Source of the DNA: Diploptera punctata
Taxonomy: Eukaryota > Arthropoda > Insecta > Blattodea > Blaberidae
NCBI GenBank assembly: GCA_030220185.1
Contig: JASPKZ010003421.1
Coordinates: forward strand, 883,501 to 947,500
Reading direction: 5' to 3'
Length of the DNA: 64,000 nucleotides
Positions 58,311 to 64,000 of the stretch are shown here, in pieces (within the stretch, counting starts at the first letter, position 1; each line of letters begins with the position of its first letter). A program made the position numbers and the translations under genes. Below the pieces are notes generated by a model. The model did no database searches and was not told the origin of the DNA. It was given only the letters and a program-made list of their open reading frames with translations.

Positions 58311-58363
<53 letters not shown>
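58290..58363. repeat. (ATT)n microsatellite
   Basis: About 24 units, continuing the run interrupted by SINE B. Confidence 0.97.
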
Positions 58364-58364
<1 letters not shown>

Positions 58365-58365
58365 T

Positions 58366-59396
58366 CTCTAAAATTTTAAACTGAAAATCTAAAAAAAAAC
58401 TTAATCTCCCAGTTATGTTATATGGATGCGAAACATGAATCTTACTTTAAAAGAGGAGAAAATATTGCGATTATTTGAGAATAAAGTTGTCAGGAAAATT
58501 TTAGGACCAAAGAGAGATGAACAAGTATCCCACTTTAAATATTTAGGATGTGACATCAGCTATGGGTATGATAAAGATATTGAACACAAAACACATCAGT
58601 TTCAAGCTATTTGTAGTACAATAAATAGAACATTGAATAATAAAGCCCATAAATAAACAAAATTAAAACTTTATAAAACAATGGCTGTCCCTGTCCTTTT
58701 GTATGGGAGTGAATCTTGAATTACCACTACCAAACAAGAAAGTAAAATCCAAGCAGCCGAAATGAAATTTTTAAGAAGAGTAAAAGGCTGCACTAGAATG
58801 GACCAGATAAGAAACGAGGATATCCGTGAAGAACTGCAGATCTACTCCATAAAAGAAAAGATATTTAACAACAAGATACAGTGGAAAGAACATGTAGAAA
58901 GAATGGAAGATTACCAAATAAAATCTTCCATTATTTTCCAAGAGGAAGAAGAGATGTCGGACGTCCTCGGAAGAGATGGTCTTAGATCTATTAGTGAAGA
59001 CGGAACAGGCAACTCTTGCCTAAACCAGGAAGTGAAGAAGAAGAAGAAGAAGAGAGATGAATAGAAATGCGAATGGAGAAAATTACATAACAGTGAGTTA
59101 CGTAATCTTCATAGGAAACCAGTTATAATAAGAACAGTTAAGTCTCGTAGACTACTATGAGCAGGACATGTGGTACGAATGAGGAATGAAAGACGGGTGT
59201 GGAAACTTCTTTTAGAAAAAACAGAGGGAAAACTCCCAGTTGGTAGACCAAGAATGAGGTGGAGAATAACGTTAATCATGATTTGAGGCAAGTAGATTAT
59301 GCAGCGGATGATTGGAAAACATTAACTCAGCTTAGTGTTGTATGGAATACTTATGTCCGCGCGGCCATGAACCTACGGGTTCTATAGTGCCAGTGA

Positions 59397-59398
<2 letters not shown>
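58366..59398 (+). mobile_element. LINE family L copy hosting another LINE
   Basis: Left part encodes VMLYGCET, LRLFENKVVRKILGPKRDEQ. After the nested element it resumes with NANGENYITVSYVI-like, GRPRMRWRI and VRAAMNL, ending GTGCCAGTGAATTA and ATT repeats. Confidence 0.88.
58522..59050 (+). mobile_element. LINE group M, nested in LINE L with TSD
   Basis: Encodes HFKYLGCDISYGYDKDIEHK, LYKTMAVPVLLYGSES, AEMKFLRRVKGCTRMDQIRN and a C terminus, ending CCAGGAAGTGAAGAAGAAGA. The duplication AGAGAGATGAA at 58511-58521 and 59051-59061 is perfect. Two stop lesions. Confidence 0.93.
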
Positions 59399-59447
<49 letters not shown>

Positions 59448-59483
59448 TTTAGTATTATTATTATTATTATTAATATTATTATT
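59399..59483. repeat. (ATT)n microsatellite
   Basis: Tail region of the LINE L copy, adjoining the GAA tail of the next, inverted LINE. Confidence 0.96.
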
Positions 59484-60135
59484 GTTCTTCTTCTTCTTCT
59501 TCTTCTACTTCTTCTTCTTCTTCCTCTACGTATGAAAGCTGGCAGCTTGTTCCGTGTCTATTCACTATAGGTCCGGGGTATGGTGATGTCTTTCCATCGT
59601 AGATGTGGTCTTCCTAAAGGGCTTTTCTGCTGAGGTGTCCAGTCGCGTACTTTCTTTACTAATCTACTGTTCCCCATTCTATCTATGTGATCTTGCTTAT
59701 TTAGTCTTATATCATTTATCCAAAGGTTTATAGGTTCAATTTCACATTCTTCTCTAATAACAGAGCTGCGAATTTTCTCTCTCAGCGATTTTCATTAAAA
59801 CGTTCATTTCGGTTGCTTCATTGATTTGTTTTGTTTTTTTAGTTTCTGTTCGGCATTCACAACCATATGTTAGAACTGGTCTTATGACAGATTTGTATAA
59901 TCTTACTTTTGTATCTATTCTTAAATTTATATTTTTCCAAACAGTATTGTTTAAACATCCCGATATTTTGTTTGCATTTTTGCTTGATGGAGGATTTAAT
60001 CTGTTATTCTGTTGCTGCTATTAATTTATATTCCAAAATATTTGAATTTCATGACCTGTTCTATACTTTTCCCTTCTATTTCTAATTTAACACGTCGTGG
60101 GTCATTGGATATTGCCATTTATTTGGTTTTATTTG
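59484..60135 (-). mobile_element. LINE group M, 5'-truncated copy
   Basis: Minus strand: IQQQQNRLNPPSSKNANKIS, VRPVLTYGCECR, EATEMNVLM, INRMGNSRLVKKVRDW and GRPHLRW-like, then GGAACAAGCTGCC and a long GAAGAAGAAG tail. Confidence 0.78.
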
Positions 60136-60648
60136 TTATTAATATTAATATTATTATTTAATTATAATAGTAATTTTTGGGATATGAAAGTTTTTCTTTA
60201 TAATTTTCACTGTTATAGTTTCGAAATCAGTATAATATATATTACGTATAATAGTCCTAAGTGTTTTTCAGTAAAGTAAGAAGACGAACGCTGCAGTTTA
60301 AATTTTACGCAGTATGAGTTACGTTTTTGCACACTTTTTTGACCTTCTCTTCTTGTTCGTATTAATGTACTCTGAAAGATTATGTTTTCCAACACTGATA
60401 TAATATTATTCAACTAATTATCAAAGTATTCAACATATCAGTATTAATATGATTCTAATAATTATTATTTTGTAATATTTTCAAATAACCATTACATAGA
60501 GGATATCTTATTAATTTGCTAATTAAAAATTTACATCATTGCAATGCATCGAAATAAAACAAATGCCAAAAAAAAGGGCGTTTAGATTAATTCTTTAAAT
60601 ATATTCTGAAATTCTCTTCCCACTGATTTCAAAGGAATTCTAATGCGA
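60136..60648. other. unassigned AT-rich stretch
   Basis: No feature recognised. Confidence 0.4.
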
Positions 60649-60660
60649 ACTCTCTCATGA

Positions 60661-60968
60661 GGGGGCACGCCGTAGCGTAGTGGTTAAGGCACTGCGCTAC
60701 AAGCCGGAAGGTCGAGGGTTCAAGTCCCGGTGGGGTCAGGATTTTTAAACAGACCCAAACCTTCTGGCGGCACTATGGCCCTGGGGTCGACTCAGCCTCT
60801 AACGGAAATGAGTACCAGACGCTTGTTCTGGGGTAAAGGCAGCCGTCACGCAGGGCTGACAACCCGGCTGACATCAAGTGCTGATTGTCTAGAAATAGTG
60901 GGAGCCTTAACCTCCCACTACCCCAAGGGCCTCCTGAGGCCTGTAGTGGGAATACTTTACTTTACTTT
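60661..60968 (+). mobile_element. SINE family C, copy 2
   Basis: Intact head with A box (GCGTAGTGGTTAAGGC) and B box (GGGTTCAAGTCCC). Ends in CTTTACTTTACTTT. TSD ACTCTCTCATGA at 60649-60660 and 60969-60980. A younger copy than 13325. Confidence 0.95.
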
Positions 60969-60980
60969 ACTCTCTCATGA

Positions 60981-61560
60981 TGCATCTTTTTTATTATTAC
61001 ATCTTATTGACAGACATTAACGATGGACTAACAAACAAATTGCAAAGTATTCGTAACATGTGTATCAGATTTATTTTCAGTATTCGTAATTATGACCATA
61101 TTTCTACATACTACCGCGAACTATGCCCCGTCTCCATGATGATAGAAAAATGCTTTCTCTTATTCTGTCATAAAATAAAATAAGTTAAAATATACCTAAG
61201 AAGGTATATTTTAACTTAAAGTTGAGGACTACGGATTTTACCTAAGAAGGTATATTTTAACTTATTTTATTTTATTACTCTCCACCTCAACGGTTTTAAC
61301 AATGAATTTCATTATTCTATATTTCAAAATTATACACAACTTTATACCCTCTCGCTTCCACCTCCTCTCCCCCACAAATTGGGGTACACGGTCACACCAC
61401 AACCTCCTACTTCATATCCCACATCGCAAAACCTCTCATTATTCTAATTCCTAACACTGTATCTACACCTAGATTCTGGATCTCCTTACCACAAGAAATC
61501 AGGGACTGCCGGAAATTAACTTCCTTTCAAATAAATTTAAAAGTATTTATTTTGTAATAA
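60981..61560 (+). mobile_element. LINE C-terminal fragment (CR1/L2-like look), split by Penelope-like sequence
   Basis: Left part: INDGLTNKLQSIRNMCIRFI, ELCPVSMMIEKCFLLFCHKI. Right part: HIAKPLIILIPNT, TPRFWISLPQEIRDCRKLTS, FQINLKVFIL, stop. The LWNSLP-like block and FK..LK end are typical of CR1/L2-type ORF2 termini. Confidence 0.65.
61171..61316 (+). mobile_element. Penelope-like 3' ends, head-to-head, inside a LINE
   Basis: An inverted scrap (TAAAATAAAATAAGTT) joins a plus-strand 3' end (GTTGAGGACTACGGATTTTA ... CTCCACCTCAACGG), the same terminus as at 21880 and 22517. The junction makes a perfect 16-bp-arm hairpin (61181-61196, 61203-61218). Confidence 0.75.
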
Positions 61561-62064
61561 TTATTTTTTCAGTATGATATAGATGGTTTATGATTTTTTC
61601 TTCCCTAATAGCATCACTTGAATCATAATAATTTTACTTTAATGTGTATAAATATTTACTTATAATTGTATATGTTATGATCTTATTATGTAAATACCGT
61701 ATTTTCTCGCGTAATTTGCGCGACTTTATAATTTACTTTGGCCACTGAAACAATGGGAGCGTAAAATATGCGGATTTTTAAAATTATAGGTCCTGTTCTG
61801 AGTTATCACAATATGTTCTCTCATGTTTATAAGATATTAGCTAATACCCGGCGTGCATTGCCACGCCTAAATAAATAAAAATTAATGTGCTTTTATGTTT
61901 AGTTGAATAAGTAAAATGAAAAATAATTATAAATTTATATTTTTTAGTTACTACGTGCTGATTACCCGGCGTTGTCTGGGAATCTACTTATCCCGATATT
62001 CTTGACATAAATGAGCTGAAATACGAACATTAATGTGTTTTATGTTTAGTTAAATAATTAACGG
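61561..62064. other. unassigned stretch with a degenerate direct repeat
   Basis: TACCCGGCGT followed later by ATTAATGTG.TTTTATGTTTAG occurs twice (61855-61915, 61965-62055). ACCGTATTTTCTCGCG at 61698 resembles the tip of some DNA transposons, but no partner end is seen. Confidence 0.4.
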
Positions 62065-62095
<31 letters not shown>

Positions 62096-62189
62096 CCGAT
62101 TGATTGAGGGTCTTTCCACTTTTCAGCGGTTGCCCTTTTACCAGCCGGCTGCTGGCGCTTCACATCCACATGTGTCAATCACAGAGGTA

Positions 62190-62190
<1 letters not shown>

Positions 62191-62250
<60 letters not shown>

Positions 62251-62251
62251 C
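62191..62251. repeat. (TAA)n microsatellite
   Basis: Smaller TAA runs also at 62066-62095 and 62611-62668. Confidence 0.97.
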
Positions 62252-62613
62252 ATCATCATCCGGTATCGTGGCAGTTGTCGCCGTCTTCCGGAAACCAAAC
62301 GTCATTCCTCTCTGTCCATCCATTGATCTTCCTCCAATCCTCTGATATTCATAGCTGCTTTTACCCCTTCTATCCAAGTTTTCTTCGGTCTTCCTCCCTT
62401 CCTCCTTTCTATTGGGATCCATTCCATAACAATTTTAGGCAATCTGTGTTCTGGCATTCTTTTGACATGGCCATACCACTGTAATATTTTCTTTAGTGTC
62501 TATGATCTCCGGCTCATCTTGTACACCCATAATTTCCCTTATTTCTTTATTTCGTATTCTATCCAATCTAGATTTTCCAGCTGATCTTCTTAAAACATCC
62601 ATTTCTGTACTTA
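62252..62613 (-). mobile_element. LINE fragment, C-terminal
   Basis: Minus strand: EMDVLRRSAGKSRLDRIRNK, EIREIMGVQDEPEIIDT, then MDPNRKEEGRKTEENL-like and GRSMDGQRGMTFGFRKTATT, ending at a TAA microsatellite. Flanked by TAA runs on both sides. Confidence 0.75.
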
Positions 62614-62668
62614 AAATAATAATAATAATAATAATAATAATTAATAATAATAATTAATAATAATAATT

Positions 62669-63089
62669 TTCCAGGCTTCAATGAGGTTTACATACTGAGT
62701 GTTCTAACTCTGCGATGATTAATATTTTAATAAACATATGATCGCTTATTTGTTATTATCATCATTGTTATATTTTTATTATTATTATTAAATTATTCAT
62801 AAATGTTGTAATTGAGTGCGCAATGAACCGCCAAGAGTCTATATGTAACCTGCAGTTGCCAGTTACTTAAATACTATTGTATTGTATTTATTTTTAACGC
62901 TTTTAATTTTGAAATAGGAATAAGCACTAACAACTGAACAGGCCAAAGCACACTGTTGTCAATATAAGTATCTTTTTGAACACAATTTCAATACATATAA
63001 TTACTACCGCTAAATTACATAATTAGTTGTATGTGTAAATTAACTTATTTTCATTTGTGTAATTGAATTTGTATTTTTATGACAACTGT
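62669..63089. other. unassigned stretch
   Basis: No feature recognised. Confidence 0.4.
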
Positions 63090-63405
63090 GACCTGCGCCA
63101 TAGCCGAACGATTTAGGACATGATAACTTAGTGCAGAGCTACAGGACTTGCGCAGATTATATAGTCCCTATGGGGGAAGAAATTTTATCACGGAATTTCG
63201 GTCAGTATGGGACCAGTGCTCACGCAGCATCGTGAAGAATTTAAATAGCTACAATTAGAATTGGCTCCAAGTTAAGAAAACCGGCTATTACGGCCGAGGC
63301 CCCCAACATGCTGACCACATGTCACCAAATTACTGACTAGATTATTAACATATGTGGGTGCGAGGCCAGCTGTCGGTTGCCATGGAGTTTTGGTGTATAA
63401 GAGCA
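63090..63405 (+). mobile_element. SINE family D, copy 2 (diverged)
   Basis: Follows copy 1 through GGGGAAGAAATTTTATCACG, CAGTATGGGACCAGTGC and CTGACCACATGTCACC. The head has lost its A and B boxes. Confidence 0.75.
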
Positions 63406-63423
63406 AAAAATTGTATAACCTAT

Positions 63424-63620
63424 CTAACTAACTCCCTGGCTCTATTGAACCCGTGAGGTCATGGCCGCGCAGACATAAGCTCTCAGTACATTCTATCCTG
63501 GGCTAATGTTTTCCAATCATCCCCTGCATAATCTACTTCCCTAAAATCATGGCTAATGTTATTCTCCCACAACATTCTTGGTCTACCAACTGTGCATTTT
63601 CCCTCTGGTTTTAATCCCCG
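63424..63620 (-). mobile_element. LINE family L, 5'-truncated copy
   Basis: The common 3' region with TAGTTAGTTAGATAGG outside; stops after the GRPRMLWENN block. Confidence 0.8.
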
Positions 63621-64000
63621 CGTTAATATGTCTAGTACTCCGCAATTAGGCCTATATATAGTCCTATCTTTTCATATTCGTAGGAACATGTTCCTGTGTT
63701 TAAACCTTTGGCATGGACTCCCTGAAGCAATCCCTGTCCGGAGACAGAATGCGGTAGTATTTCACCTGCAGAAAAATTTACCCCTGTGGAACCCACGTCC
63801 ACGTTTTTTTGACGGTTGTATTTTCATGGCGAACATATCGTTACTCTTTCGGCCAAGGTACTTTTTCGTTTGGCTTATCATCTTCGACCTGTCCGTCATG
63901 GGTAACCTTTTCGTCAGCAGTGCTACCGCGGGCATAGCTCTCGGGATTATTTAAGTACGCAAGCCACTCCACCACGACAAGGTAAAGATGCAATGAAGGG
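63621..64000. other. unassigned stretch at the window edge
   Basis: A plus-strand frame runs to 63954 but its first third is antisense LINE, and the rest shows no motif I recognise. The end (ACGCAAGCCACTCCACCACG) looks like repeat sequence but could not be named. Confidence 0.3.

Noticed and set aside
63556..63954. 132-codon open frame as a gene
   Set aside because: Its first third is antisense to LINE L and the rest has no motif. Length alone does not support it.

Overview
The window looks like intergenic, repeat-filled DNA from a large, AT-rich animal genome, most probably an insect. The evidence is a mariner element, a DUF4817-type transposase fold-back, several tRNA-headed SINE families, non-LTR elements with simple-repeat tails, Penelope-like fragments and abundant TA and TAA microsatellites. 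A large-genome hemimetabolous insect such as a cockroach or termite would fit, but that is inference. I found no intact host gene. Every recognisable coding stretch belongs to a mobile element or to a decayed protein family that probably travels with one.

Layout. 0-8 kb: a degenerate LINE reverse transcriptase, a Penelope-like GIY-YIG fragment, a duplicated segment carrying the end of an uncharacterised protein, SINE A, and an internally deleted LTR retrotransposon (4500-7219) with a 6-bp target-site duplication (TSD). 8-9 kb: a 65-bp minisatellite built of two related half-units. 9-21 kb: five of six copies of a non-coding element (called H here) with an 89-bp terminal palindrome and a shared GACTATTTAAC end, including a head-to-tail pair and a copy nested in inverse orientation. 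SINEs B, C, D and E and pieces of one LINE family (called L) lie among them. 21-31 kb: an inverted pair of Penelope-like fragments split by a SINE, truncated LINEs with clear TSDs, and a hAT-like transposase remnant. 31-36 kb: a cluster of DNA transposons, namely two 410-bp MITEs with long TIRs and 3-bp TSDs, a 1342-bp mariner with TIRs and TA TSD, and a fold-back DUF4817-type transposon. 36-56 kb: LINE fragments, SINEs, another DUF4817-type transposase and a Penelope-like reverse transcriptase. 56-64 kb: a nearly readable copy of the uncharacterised protein family, then nested LINE, SINE and microsatellite chains.

The parts do not form a pathway. They record successive insertions, many datable relative to each other by nesting: SINE E in H, H in H, SINE B in a LINE, one LINE in another, and a Penelope-like piece in a LINE. 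The least explained items are the H family, the dimeric minisatellite, the fold-back transposon, the uncharacterised protein family seen three times, and hammerhead-like motifs beside two Penelope-like GIY-YIG regions. All similarity statements come from reading motifs by eye; no database search was run.
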